A stretch of DNA of 64,000 bases from Bicyclus anynana. Lineage: Eukaryota > Arthropoda > Insecta > Lepidoptera > Nymphalidae. The DNA is taken from assembly GCF_947172395.1 (NCBI RefSeq), contig NC_069092.1, forward strand, positions 6,617,418 through 6,681,417. The letters are read 5' to 3'. Under the pieces are notes generated by a model. It ran no database searches, was not told the DNA's origin, and worked only from the letters and a program-made list of their open reading frames with translations. Below, piece after piece: positions 12,300 through 24,099 of this stretch. Position 1 is the stretch's first letter; the number at the start of each line of letters is the position of its first letter. The position numbers and the translations under genes were made by a program.

Positions 12300-12614
12300 A
12301 ATAATTATATTTATGTAGAAAGGATAAAAGCATTCGTCCGAAGTGAATGACTGGTAGATTACGTACACTATTATCGGACCAAGGCACTTTTGGAACCCTC
12401 GTAACATTAACTTTAAATTTTCAACGAATTGTTATGCACATTATCTAATAATATTATTAACTGACGTTTGTAAAGTAAGCCTTATTGAAATAAATTAATT
12501 TTGACTTTGATTTTATTCGTTAAATATGTGACAGTACCTAAGACAAATCCTATTTAGGATGTCCTTAATATACCTACACCAATATTTTACTGTGGATATG
12601 AAAGGTATGATACT

Positions 12615-12648
12615 ATGAAAGAAAGGTACTTACGTACCTTTCTTTCAT
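12615..12648. repeat. 15-bp perfect hairpin
   Basis: ATGAAAGAAAGGTAC / GTACCTTTCTTTCAT with a 4-nt loop TTAC. Confidence 0.92.
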
Positions 12649-13149
12649 TTAAATTCTTCGGGCAACAACAATAATTTATTATTCATTCCATTTAGGTTAG
12701 GTTTGAAGTATAGTGACTTTGTTTTTGAATTATTTTTCTTTTTTTTCTTATCTATAAGTTTTTAGGGACTTTTATTGATAACATGTCAGCCCCATATTTT
12801 TCAATTTATTTAAATTACATTATATTAGAGCAGTTGGTAATAGGTAGGTAGGTATGTAACGAAGTTACCACGAGTCAAGCAGCGGTTTAGAGCCTGTCAA
12901 ATATAAAATGTGAATATCAGCTCAAAAGCCCGACCCCCATTCGGGTTTCTAATCTAGAAGCGTAATAAAAGTCCACGTAATAAAAGTGCGCATTTTCACG
13001 TAGCCCGTAAAATTATGATAACGTTCACGTACTCGGAGCTACTAACCGCACACGGTTAGCTACCAACGTAGATAACGTTCCGAATCACATACGGTAATAC
13101 CTACCTGGATACCTATAGGTACTAACCAATGTAATTATTTAAAGAAATT

Positions 13150-13277
13150 AATAGTAGATTGTTATACGAGGTATTTTAGGTAAACTCGGTTTCTATTTAG
13201 CGGCCATCGCCTTACGGCTCGTGCCCTACCTCGTATACCATGGGTCTTTTTAGCCCCTTGTATAACAATCTACTATT
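13150..13277. mobile_element. MITE with AATAGTAGATTGTTATAC ends
   Basis: 18-bp perfect terminal inverted repeats. The body includes AAACTCGGTTTCTATTTAG and CCTTACGGCTCGTGCCC. Copies are recognisable at 43485-43612 and, in reverse, about 41610-41700. Confidence 0.8.
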
Positions 13278-13425
13278 TTTCTCTGTTGTAAAGTACCAAG
13301 ACTGAATCCACGGGTCCAGGTTCAATTTGGTACTTCATAAAATTACAATCTAGTCTACTTATGTGGCTAATTGGTAGTAATTTTTTGTTTATATTTTTAT
13401 TAATTAATTATTTTTTAAAAAATAA

Positions 13426-13622
13426 TTCTTTACACGTTAGCCCTTGACTACAATCTCACCTGGTGGTAAGTTATAATACAGTCTAAGATGAAAACGGGTT
13501 AACTTGTTAGGAGGAGGATGAAAATCCACACACCTTTCGGTTTCTACACGCGATCGTTTCGGAACGGTAATTCGCTTGGCGGTACATTTTTGTCGGTAGG
13601 GTGGTAACTAGTCACGGCCGAA
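13426..13622 (-). mobile_element. SINE A copy, 5'-truncated
   Basis: TTCTTTACACGTTAGCCCTT through TAGTCACGGCCGAA; head missing. Confidence 0.85.
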
Positions 13623-14403
13623 TATATTATTACCCATATTAAGATAATGTCCAATAACTTATAAAAAGTTAGTGAAAGACTAATCACTAACTATTACGTC
13701 TTTAGGTCACTTTGTTCACGTGATCTTCCATGACCGTTTAAGTCTTTTTCGTAACTTTTCGTTCACTGTATTCGACTTGGAGAAGCTGGATTGCCTCGAT
13801 TTTTACGTGATGGTGAAGTCTTTGTGACATTTGATGAGCAAGAGACATTTTTTGAATTATTTTGTCGACGTTTTCAATTTTAAGGTTTGCATACAGTGGC
13901 GGAAAAACATCGTAAGGAAACCTGCATTCCTTTTTTAATGCAATTTTTTTAATCTTCTTTTTTTTGTTTCTTTTCTTGAATATGGTTTCGCAATACATTT
14001 AGCCAGTGATCAAGTACCTAATAATTTTAATCCAATGATTTGCCCTATTAAGCAGAAAGCGATCAAATATAGTTCATCGCCCGTCGTTGGCAGTCAGTCT
14101 TAGTCAAGTTACGTCATACTTTATTATGGCGAAGGCAACTTTACTAAAACTTTCGATAGAGTCCACCGAGAAAATCGAATTAACCACTTAAAATACTCTT
14201 GTTTAATCTCCACTCCACGTGCGCATCTTTACAGAACTATATTGAATTAAATGCATTCTAATTTATTACAATAAAACTCTAAAATGCAGAAAATCAATGA
14301 AAATAAAACGAGAGCTTTATGACATGATTCCTAGGAATTGCCGGATTTAGTCTAGGCTAGTAGTTTCAATTTATAATTGTATTTTTGTGTGCAATAAAGT
14401 ATT

Positions 14404-14430
14404 TCTTCTTCTTCTTCTTCTTCTTCTTCT
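14404..14430. repeat. (TTC)n microsatellite
   Basis: Nine uninterrupted TTC units after GCAATAAAGTATT. The AATAAA just upstream makes it resemble the 3' tail of a retroposed sequence. Confidence 0.85.
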
Positions 14431-14964
14431 AGTACTCTACACCTAGAGAATTACGGTAGGTAGGTACGTTTGACAACGTGTGTGAAATAGGTCAATCTGC
14501 AATAAATTACCTTGGTGGACTATTAGCCTTACCCCTTTCATTCTAAGAGGATACTCTTAGGTACCTACTTAACAATGAGCCGAATATGGGTTGTTATTGA
14601 TGATGATGATGATATAACAACCTTCGCATTTGCATTTAGTTTTTTTTTTAATTTCAGTTGATAAATTAACCTAAAAGTTGGTCTGAGTATACCTAAAATC
14701 TGAATAGGTATGAACTGATCCTGTTTCCTACAATATGTTAGTTTAGGTAGGTACGCATAGGTACAAAGAATTTAAGAAAAGGCAGTAGCATAATATGCTA
14801 GCATAACCACACACATGTATTTTGTGAAGGAGCTAGGTGTCTTGGTAGCTATCGAATAAATGATATTAGGAGCCAATTGAGACACCTACTAAGGTGTCTT
14901 ACTATCCTCGTATACATACAGATTATAATTTAACATTAAAGATCATATTTTTCTTTTATTTCAG

Positions 14965-15083
14965 GTTTTAATGTCATAAACATGCGACGAATATTTGAAT
15001 CAAAGGACAATGGATCATACGCAGTGTACTTCAAAAGATTCAAGAGAATTAAAACCAAGTTACAAAAGTTGTATCAGAAGTAA
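14965..15083 (+). CDS. Candidate terminal exon, 38 codons (unknown gene)
   Basis: A good acceptor (TTCTTTTATTTCAG) is followed by two bases and then an open frame FNVINMRRIFESK ... LQKLYQK ending in TAA. Basic and Lys-rich; no recognised domain. No upstream exon is visible in the window. It could also be chance. Confidence 0.25.
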
Positions 15084-16375
15084 TAAAAACCTATCGACCT
15101 TTAACGGTTTATAATTTTGGTAAGTTTGATAAAAATAAAGTAAAGTAACTAGGTACGTTATACAAAGCCCTTAGGTAAAGTGTTGGCTTAAATACAAAAA
15201 CACACTTAAGATTAACGACTGAAGTCTCCGAATTTGCAAAGCATTAGCCCCACTCGGCACTGTACTCGTATCCCTTACCGCAGACGCCTGGTACCCCCCC
15301 ATAAAGGTGGATTAATACAGCCGAAAGCCCAACTTACTTAATAAATATAAAAGCCTTCTCCACCCACGCTCGTAAACCTCCCACTGTGTTCCACCAAGAT
15401 TACTTATATCGCGACCAGCGAAATATAGCCCCCGTTTTCATTACCGCGGCCAATTTTGATAGGGACGCGATGAAAGTTTGTAGGTCACGGTATACTGGTT
15501 CGCCATTATCAGCTCTATGTAGATTGCGACGCTCGCCTGCCTTGCTTTCTCCCAGATAAGGTTTTACGGTCGCTCCGAAGAAAGGATAATGTCCCTTTTT
15601 GATGTAAAGACGGAATTGTAAGCGATCTGGTTCGCCGGTACGTTAGATAACAGTTCGTTTTATATCCTACGTAATGTCAGTACCTACTACTTAATAATAT
15701 TTTTAGTGATGTTGATTAACTTAGAACAAAATAACAAAGAAAAACTATCTACAAAGAAAAATTAGATATCTATAAATCTATACTTAACTTTCAAGGAACT
15801 TTTATCAAGCCTATACTCGTAGTCTTTATAACATAATATAACTAAAGTACGATTATTAATTCCAGTGAGTAAAATGACAAGTGCAACTGTCACTGAAATG
15901 TCGTTTTACTGGCTGGAAATGTCATTTTACACTTATTATCATCTTATTTTAACGAACCACCAAACGGTCAGGCCCCTCTACTATTCAAACGAGAATATAA
16001 GAGAAATATGGAATCGGAGGTTAGAACCACCACAGCCCATTTCTAACATAAGGAAATCATAGATGAAATCTACACAAAATACCGTGAATTTAATCAGGTC
16101 GCTCTCATGTATAATGCATGTGTAGAGGTAGGCTCGGAGGCCCCGTACCCGAAAGTAACAAAGTTGCAATAATTTATGGCGGGTCGGTTTATGGCTCCGG
16201 CCAACCCAGCATATGCCTCGCACCCAACTCGTTGGAGTAAGTATCTGTGATAAAATATACATGCATGTACCTATCTAATAAATCGTTAAGTAGGTATCTT
16301 ACAAAATACATATAAGAAAATCTATACATTCCTATATATATAGGTATATGCACCTAATATGTACATACTAGCGGT

Positions 16376-16645
16376 CATCATCATCAGCCGATGGACGTCC
16401 TCTGCAGGAAATAGGCCTTTTGTAATGACTTTCAAACATCACGATTCTGAGCCGCATCCAGCAAATCCCTGCGACTCACTTGATGTCGTCAGTCCACCTG
16501 GTGGGGGGTCGACCAACACTGTGTTTTCTAGTGCGGGATACCATTCCATTTTGAGACCACAACATCTATCAACTCATCGAACTACGTGACCTGCCCCTTG
16601 CCACTTCAACTCCGCGACTCTTCGGTGACTTTGGTTCTTCTGCGT
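16376..16645 (-). mobile_element. 5'-truncated RTE copy (3' end only)
   Basis: Same 3' end as the full-length element: a TCATCATCA tail, then AGCCGATGGACGTCC and the C-terminal coding region. It diverges by scattered substitutions and a small deletion that break the frame. About 270 bp. Confidence 0.88.
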
Positions 16646-17904
16646 ATACTAGCCGTATCCTCATACTAGCAGTATGTATAGGTTATAAGATATTTCTACT
16701 GAAAGCTAAGCTAAAATATACCTGTATTTGAACTGAATACTATAAGATTGAGAAATTTACATACCTTGCTCCTTCCCATGCCACTAGTGCAGTGTGTGGC
16801 AGGCTCATTATCAAGCGAAATTTTCTCATCAATTTCAAATTTTTTGGTGATCGCGCAGTTGTTAATATCCTTAAAGTTGTTTATTGTAGGATAGCCAAGA
16901 TTAAGTGACCTATAGCTATTGGAGTAACCATCCTAGACTGAGGTTACAACAAAATACCTATCAGCCATTCTCTCTAATAAGCAAGAGTATATATTATCAA
17001 GGCTTTTCTTTTTAGTTAGATACATAAACTAGAAATAAAATTTGAGCACTTAATTATTCTCCATTTTTAACCGACTACAAAAAAGGAGGAGGTTCTCAAT
17101 TCGACGCGCTTTTTTCTTTGATGTTTGTTAGTGTTACTTCATAACATCGTCATTTCTTAACAAATTTTGATTTTTTTTGTTTTTTCAAAGACAGAGAGAT
17201 GAGATTTCCAGATTGATCCCATTACATTTTCACAAATATCGGTTCAGTAATTTAGTATTTTAGTTAAAGCCTTGCAGAAAATACTAAAGTCCAATTTTAT
17301 TGTCACAAAGTTTTTATATTCATCACAACATACATCAGCATACTAATAACACGAGTATGTAAGTTACCTATTACATACATTTTGTAGGAATTTGCCTTTA
17401 TCAAAAACTTGTGATTTTATCTCTGTTTACAAAAAACATTAGGTTAGTTCATAGTTTAATATCTACACCAAAACTTCTGAAACAGCACACCTGTGTATAT
17501 AACCACTTGTTTCAATTAATAAAACTCTTTACGCCATTGAAAGCAACTAAGTAGTAGTAGGGAAATCACCATAAAAATAACACTTAATTTTAGTTCGCAA
17601 TTACGACGCCGTTAAAGGGCGGCTGCCTCTCGACAGAGCTATTACATTACCTCCATACTTACCGTGCTATACGTACCTACGTACGTACGTACTGTCTACT
17701 TAATACGCTTTATTGTACTATACGTAACTGTTGTGCCATGTCTGTTTGTTTAGTCAGATCAAAGTTTTTAAACAAAGGTTAAAATTAATTTAGTTAGCCT
17801 AAAATTAACCACCCATAGCTATGTGTATTTAAGTTGATTTTCGGAATCTTAGTAAACGTAAGTTATTGTAACTTCTTATCTATTCCTTTGGTGAATCGAA
17901 TGGT

Positions 17905-18010
17905 GATACAGTAGTCGGTCGCCAGGGTCTCGTCAGTCTGTCTGCAGGCTGCACCACGAGCAGGTGAGGTTAGCAGTTGGAAAAGCTGTCTAGCCCCCCC
18001 CCCTTACACC
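17905..18010. mobile_element. Rearranged fragment of the RTE 5' region
   Basis: 17947-18010 matches the element's 5' end in plus orientation (CACCACGAGCAGGTGAGG...). The adjoining 17910-17940 (GTCGGTCGCCAGGGTCTCGT) matches it in the opposite orientation. A run of 11 C replaces the shorter C tract of the intact copy. Confidence 0.7.
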
Positions 18011-18478
18011 CCTGTACTTATTATTACAGTACTAGGTACTGTATAAAACGTTGCATCATACGTGATTGCATTCCAGCCCTATCTTATGTACATCTAGGCA
18101 TATAATCATAATAAAAACAAGAAATAGTGGTTGTTAGGCGAATCACAGAAGCATCGTGATAGTGTCAAAAAGTCACAATCATCAGCAGTATATCATCTCC
18201 TCACGTTCCTCTATTATGTAATGGACTGGAAAACCTCCTTGTCGGGTAAAGCGCGGCTATCTTTGTTTAGCTCCAGTCGTGTTTTTCTAGCCCCCAGGTT
18301 GTGGTATCTTAGCCTAAAAATCAATCCAGCTAATCCGTTTAGTTTAATTACCTCAGTAGAGGTGGAGCGGTTTCAAAAACCGGTGATTTTTCGCCGTCTC
18401 TCTCGACGCCATCGCCGTCGGAACCTGTGATTGCAGAGTCGGCTTTTTGAAGCACACGATGTAGAGGACGTTTATTCG

Positions 18479-18632
18479 CCTTTTTATTCTTTACAAGTTA
18501 TCCCTTGACTACAATCTCACCTGATGGTAAGTGATGATGTAATCGATCGGCTAATTGTTAGGAGAAGGATGAAAAGCTACAAGCCCCTTTCGGTTTCTAC
18601 GCGACATCGTACCGGAACGCTAAATCTCTTGG
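18479..18632 (-). mobile_element. SINE A copy, truncated
   Basis: TTTTTATTCTTTACAAGTTA through ACCGGAACGCTAAATCTCTTGG. Confidence 0.85.
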
Positions 18633-21139
18633 ATAAACCGTGGATAAAAATCATAATATTAAGCTGGGGTCTCTATGAAGACAGAGGGCAGCATTAGTCT
18701 CGTAAAATACACGCTCGCCGCGCTCATGCACTTAGCCGCCGGCGTCGTAAACCGACGCGCAATACAAAAGAACTAAGACTGTTCTTTTTCAAGCTTAGAT
18801 ACTTTGGTCTAAGTACTGTGTTAGTTAAATAGATTGTTAGGTGTATCGTATATAACTCAAAGAAAGAGCAGGCCGAATAAATCTATTTTTTCTAATAGAT
18901 ATACCAACATTAAAGTTGGCTTTTTACTGGCGGTGACTAACGAAACGTTCCCGTAGATCAGTCATCAAGCGACGAGACAGTACACCATGCGGTTTTAATC
19001 GGTTGAGGTCCGACATAACTTTCTTGCCTCCTCGGTAAAGAATAGAGTAGAATAGAATATCTTTATTTGTCCACACACAAGTAATAAAATAAAATAAACA
19101 AACAGAACATTCAAAAATCTGGTCGTCGACAAAAAGATATCCACCTCAGCACGATACCACAGCGAGTGGTGGCGCTGGTTTTCAGGTGAAACCTTGTGTG
19201 TTCACGGACGTGTCTACGACTATGGTTAACTTAAAACTCATACATAAAAAAAGTAAGTCACGAGAAAGTGTCCATGAGGATTTGCCCACGTAAAAATGTT
19301 GTCTAGTTTATTTGTGAACACATGCCTTTTAAATCTCAATATCTACTGAAAAGGACATTACCATAAAACTAGTAAGATTATCCTTTTAGAGCGATAGCCT
19401 GTGGTGGCCAGATTATTAAGCAGTAGCTTTTTGCGACTGACCTTGAAACTTGAGCTGAGATCGGGGAAGTACCTACTATCTTCTGCTTATTTGTGCCGCC
19501 ATCTCTGTGTCTGAATGGCATGGGTATAGGTAAGCTTAACAGAGATCCTTCACATAGGGTGGCACTATAAAGGACATACTCCTAATCTTTGCATACCCCG
19601 GGTTATTCTGTTAAAGGTGAATGTTGTTCACATAGGACATAACTTATAGACAAACTAGGTATATAGGTACTATTACCTACTCCATTAGATTATACCATTC
19701 GCTTCATTTATTTCTAAAAAAACTTTTAATGTATGTAGGTCCCTACCTACTCGCCTACTTGTATATCACAGTAATTGTTATGAGTAGCTTCATAGTAAGT
19801 AATTTCCACACTGTCAGACCCGCATCTATTAGACGAAATTCGTTAAGATAATGCGTATCTACATAATTATTAGAACACCAGTCATACCCCCAGAGTTTTA
19901 TTGCATAGCAGTAATTAAAAGCACGTGCCGTCATAATAAACATCAATTCGCCTTAATTATAAATAGCTTAATCTCTTACACTACATTACGTTTATACGAA
20001 CCTAGTGTAACGTTTTTAACTAACCAGCGATTTTCTAGAAGTAGAAAATATATAGCTAGATAGCTACTCGTAGATAATTACGTCACTTATTATTGAGAGT
20101 CACGCTAGAATTACGTACATACCTACCTATTTGACTATTATTAGTATTATTTTTATTTCTAAAAGCTCAAATATTACACAGAGGTAGTATTGATATAGGT
20201 TTAGACCAAAACTACTAAACCGATTTTAAAAATATTTTCACCATTGAAAAATAACATTATCAGCGAATAACATAGGCTTTTTTATCCCCGTATTCCTAAG
20301 GGAATGGGAACTACAAGGACGAAATCACAGGTCCGTTCGTAATCTGATAAAAAAAACATACAATTAACTCAGGCCTATGGCAATATTTACAGTAGGAAGA
20401 AACAGTAACAAGTAACTAAGTATATGAGTAAGAAATATCAAAATGGAATCCTATACTAGCAGCAGGAATTGTTAAGCTAAAAAGCCATCATAGACGGCAC
20501 GAAGCCATAAATTCCGGTATATATTAGTGCGTCATACGCCTAATGCGATCGAATGACGAAAAGTAACGGCCTTGATAACGAGAGCTATAAACAGAGTCGC
20601 GGGGAATTTCACTTGAGTGCTTTCTGGCTTTGGGGGTGCCACGACTTGATAAGGAATATGGAATGTGGTTTGGATACAGCCGGCGACGCAAGTTTGACTA
20701 CAACTCTCCGTTGTTAGCAGGATAACTATTGAAAACTGTTAACCGAGTGGATACTTTAAGGTCTACTGTGTGCATACAATAAACATTGTCGGTGCCTAAT
20801 TGTATTGCGATAATACTTAGGTATAATGTTATTTGTTGTGATTAATTTCAATTCACGCATAGTAATTACATTTTTAATACATACATAAACACAATAAGTA
20901 CGTTCGTACCTATTCAATATTTATTCATGCAGCTGTCGTCTTATATACTTTAAGGAGGTAGGTACATTGTATGTGCTCATACATAATAATGGTATGAAAG
21001 GGTATCTTCAAGTAGAAAGAATAGGCCTCATGACAAGCGTATTCCATTGTAGGTTATGTCTTTGCTCACAATCACGGGCAGGCATTAGGTGTGACCGAAG
21101 CCTAGGGCTATAGTATAGCCATTACCAATAGTATTTTAA
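18633..21139. other. No gene seen; possible LINE tail and island
   Basis: 19043-19210 begins GAATAGAATATCTTTATTTG, like a reversed retroelement tail. 20480-20720 is a GC-balanced repeat-free island. Confidence 0.4.
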
Positions 21140-21353
21140 TATCTTACTAACGCAAAAGTTTGTATGGATGTTTGTTTGGATGTTTGTTACGCTTTGACGC
21201 CGCTACTAATAAAGAGATTGGGCTGAAATTTGGATTTTACTCTGGATTAGCACATACGCTACTTTTCATCCCGGAAAAATAGGTACATGGTTCTCGCGGG
21301 ATTAGTGAAAAACTGAATTCCACGAGGGCGAAGTCGCAGGCTTCCGCTAGTTA
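21140..21353 (+). mobile_element. GAAGTCGC repeat (possible Helitron-like element)
   Basis: Begins AATATCTTACTAACGCAAAA and ends GGCGAAGTCGCAGGCTTCCG followed by CTAGT. This interspersed repeat recurs at 5096-5130, 34570-34795, 38668-39002, 40446-40640, 50430-50600, 54726-54830 and 61866-62110. A CTAG 3' end without target duplication would fit Helitrons; no hairpin was verified. Confidence 0.6.
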
Positions 21354-21726
21354 GGTCATAATAAATCTACTTAATAGAATATTATCTCCTACCTTTTACA
21401 AACTTACTTATGAGTAAGTATAGATTCGTTTTAACTTAAAATAAAATAGAACCCAAAATTATTTAGAGAATGGATGCGGTGTCCCGTTTCCTGTTGTTAA
21501 AAAACGCGTTCCTAAAAAAATCCATCCTATATACCTACTCTAAAAGAATAAAACTCCCTAAAATTTTATATTCTTTCAAAATGTATTTACCTAATTAGTG
21601 GACACAGTTAATTTCAAATTCATGTTGAATTATAACCACATTATAGCTAATTCTACATGAAAATTCCTTAACGCTAGTAGTATTCCTCTTTTAATTAGAA
21701 AGAATTTTCAATTGCAATATTAAATG

Positions 21727-22851
21727 CAGAGATGTACAAAATGGTTTTAAAAAAGCATTTAAATACAAAATGCAAAATACTTTTGAGATTTACTATTTCA
21801 AATGCAAAATACCAAATAGGATTGCGTTTGGTATTTTAAATGCTAAATGCAAAATAGGTATTTTCAAAATACTTTTTCAAAATAAAATACCTTTTGACCA
21901 AATCACAGATAATTTGTATTTATTATGAGAAATAGAGACATAGCCGAACAAAAACGTTCGTCATAATGTTCGTCGTTTTCTTTTCGTGTGACATTGTCAC
22001 TCGTCAAGACTAAAGGCGCGCACTTTGACCAACGAATAAAAAAATAAAAACCAGCCAAGCGCGTGTCGGGCCACGCGCAGAGTAGAGTTCCGTAGATTAA
22101 ATGAGCAGTTTAATTCCTTATGTAATGCACAAAAATACCGATAACGGTGCCCCACACCATGTGATAGAAGATAAAAAATTCATCCTCACTTTGCATGTAG
22201 GAAAGAACCCCAAAAACAACTTTTTTTCGAATTTTCTTTTTACTACTTTATAGACGTAATTAATATGCATGTATATCCATACCAAATTTCAGCTTTCTAG
22301 TTTTAACAGACTCTGAGATATTTTATTTTATTTACAACTTTACCTTTTTAATTAACTCATAATTTATTTTTAATTAATAATTTTAACCTAAAAAAATATT
22401 ATTAAAGATTTTATTACCTATATGACTTTGTTTACATTTTAATATACACGCTCATGCTAATTTACAGATTTCTAGTAATTATAATCACTGCGCTAAGCCG
22501 CGGTCGGACGGACAGACGGACATAGCGAAACTATAAGGGTTCCTTGTGAACTACGGAACCCTAAAAAGGGCGCGCATGGCTAGCAAGCGCCTCTATTGGT
22601 CAAATTCGGCAATACAAGCGTCATTCGTTCATTTCGTTTTCTTTGACTGTTAATGTAGGCTAAACTTAATCACAAAGTATTTTGCATTTTGAAATGAATA
22701 TTAAAAATACAAAATACATCTCGAAAGGTATTTCAAATAAAATACAAAATGCTTTTTAGTAAAAAGCATTTAAATGCAAAATACAAAATAGGTATTTTGC
22801 ATTTTGTATTTGCATTTTAAATAGAAGTATTTCAAATAAATCACATCTCTG
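21727..22851. mobile_element. hAT-like non-autonomous transposon with perfect 8-bp target duplication
   Basis: 1,125 bp, ends CAGAGATGTAC... and ...TCACATCTCTG, flanked by the identical octamer ATTAAATG at 21719-21726 and 22852-22859. CAGAGATG termini and 8-bp duplications are hAT hallmarks. The interior is built of AAATGCAAAATAC-type repeats in both orientations, with no transposase frame. A second repeat is nested inside (about 22045-22570). Confidence 0.9.
22045..22570. mobile_element. Nested repeat with AGGGTTCCGTAG-type ends
   Basis: Starts AAAACCAGCCAAGCGCGTGTCGG... with GTAGAGTTCCGTAG and ends in CTACGGAACCCTAAAA, so the ends are inverted copies of TTCCGTAG. It lies wholly within the hAT-like element, so it inserted later. 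A related end lies at about 29890-29945 (TCTACGGAACCCTACAC... GGCCCGACACGC). Confidence 0.7.
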
Positions 22852-22976
22852 ATTAAATGTCGAATATGATAAAGAGTATTTTATTCAAGAGTTAGTAGGT
22901 ACCTACCTACTCATTATCATTAAGTTTATATTATACCTATTGTTATTTATCAAAATTCAAAACATTTGATTTTCAG

Positions 22977-23095
22977 CAGGTAAAAACTCTGAAAAATCAC
23001 TTAGTACTCCGAATTTAAACATACATCAACAGAAATTACAGGAAAACCCCATTCACCGAAAACCTGAAAAAAGAAGATTATCTACCACAAATTGA
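22977..23095 (+). CDS. Candidate terminal exon, 38 codons (unknown gene)
   Basis: Follows GATTTTCAGCAG (tandem acceptor 3 nt apart). Two bases, then GKNSEKSLSTPNLN ... PEKRRLSTTN and stop. Ser/Lys/Gln-rich. The DNA has a diverged second copy at 23903-24030, where the same frame stops after GKSSE. Confidence 0.3.
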
Positions 23096-23271
23096 GCCAT
23101 AATCGAGTACACACAATACACATATAAATATTTTCCTACTTCATATTTTACGAGGAATTTAATTTTCTTAACATAATTTTATTAAAAACATGAGTTTTTA
23201 ATAAAATTATAAACTTACTTTTACTAGAATAAAGTATTTAAGTAATCAATTGTTTTTTTTTTAATTTTCAG

Positions 23272-23387
23272 AATCTTCCCTATCAAATCCCCGAGACTGT
23301 GGACTCCAAGTTAATTTAGAAGAATCGTATCTCAAACAAGCGACTCACGGAGCTTACACACACAATGGTACCATTTTGCAGCCCTAA
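23272..23387 (+). CDS. Candidate terminal exon, 37 codons (unknown gene)
   Basis: A strong polypyrimidine tract and acceptor (TTTTTTTTTTAATTTTCAG), two bases, then SSLSNPRDCGLQVN ... THNGTILQP and stop. SSLSNPRD resembles KSLSTPNL of the candidate at 22977, and both start in the same phase. No protein family recognised. Confidence 0.33.
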
Positions 23388-23672
23388 TTTTTTATCTCTG
23401 TCGCTCTTTCGGCATCGGCATACTGTGTTCTCTTTCCTGTTTTAGAGGGATCGAGTATGGCGGAAGCTGTGAGGGAAGTAACGGGGACAGGATGTTGTAA
23501 GGGTGGAAGGGTGCTTGTTCAAGTGAAATGAGTCGATTTTAAGGGTAAATTTCAGAGGGGAACAATCATTGACCGTAATACCCATATTTGTATGCGAAGC
23601 TAGTACCAAAATTAAAATGGTGTGTGCATAAATACCTAATTATATAAGTGGGTACCTACAGTTCGTGCGCTA

Positions 23673-23780
23673 TAGCATGGTGCGGGTGACAGTTCGTTTC
23701 ACTCTTGAAAGTTTGTCGCGATTCACCGTATTAGTACGTTTTATGAACGTCATAATTGAACTGTCACCCTCACTATGCTA
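23673..23780. repeat. Imperfect inverted repeat, MITE-like
   Basis: TAGCATGGTGCGGGTGACAG at 23673 pairs with the complement at 23758-23780 (21 of 23 match), with a spacer of about 62 bp. Confidence 0.75.
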
Positions 23781-23902
23781 CAGACCCTTAGACCATTTAA
23801 AGTACAGACCACATAGTATATTCCATAAAAATTTTATGGTGTAGGTATAAATTACTTGTTGTTGAAGTTTTATTGATATTTGTCACAGAATTTCATTTAC
23901 AG

Positions 23903-24032
23903 CAGGTAAAAGCTCTGAATAATCATTTACTACTATACTATTACTGCAAAACATCAACAGTGAGAAGAAAGACCAGGAAAACTCCATTTACTGAGAACCT
24001 GAAAAAAGAAGAATGTCAAATAAAAATCACGA
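23903..24032 (+). pseudogene. Diverged copy of the 22977 candidate exon
   Basis: ACAGCAGGTAAAAGCTCTGA... aligns through GAAAACTCCATTTACTGAGA and ACCTGAAAAAAGAAGA with 22977-23075, but the shared frame has an early stop. Confidence 0.4.
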
Positions 24033-24099
24033 TATATACCTATGTTTTAATGCAGTATGATATTGTAGGAAAGGAAATGGTATTATAAAGGCTGCGTAG

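Larger units (their letters stand above)
13623..16375. other. No certain gene; complex island at 15240-15660
   Basis: Apart from the candidate exon at 14965 this stretch holds short open frames only. 15240-15660 is GC-richer, repeat-free and not coding in any frame for long, again suggesting regulatory DNA. Confidence 0.4.

Noticed and set aside
15981..16262. 93-codon frame, minus strand
   Set aside because: No domain, no acceptor or donor of quality, and a composition similar to the intergenic background.
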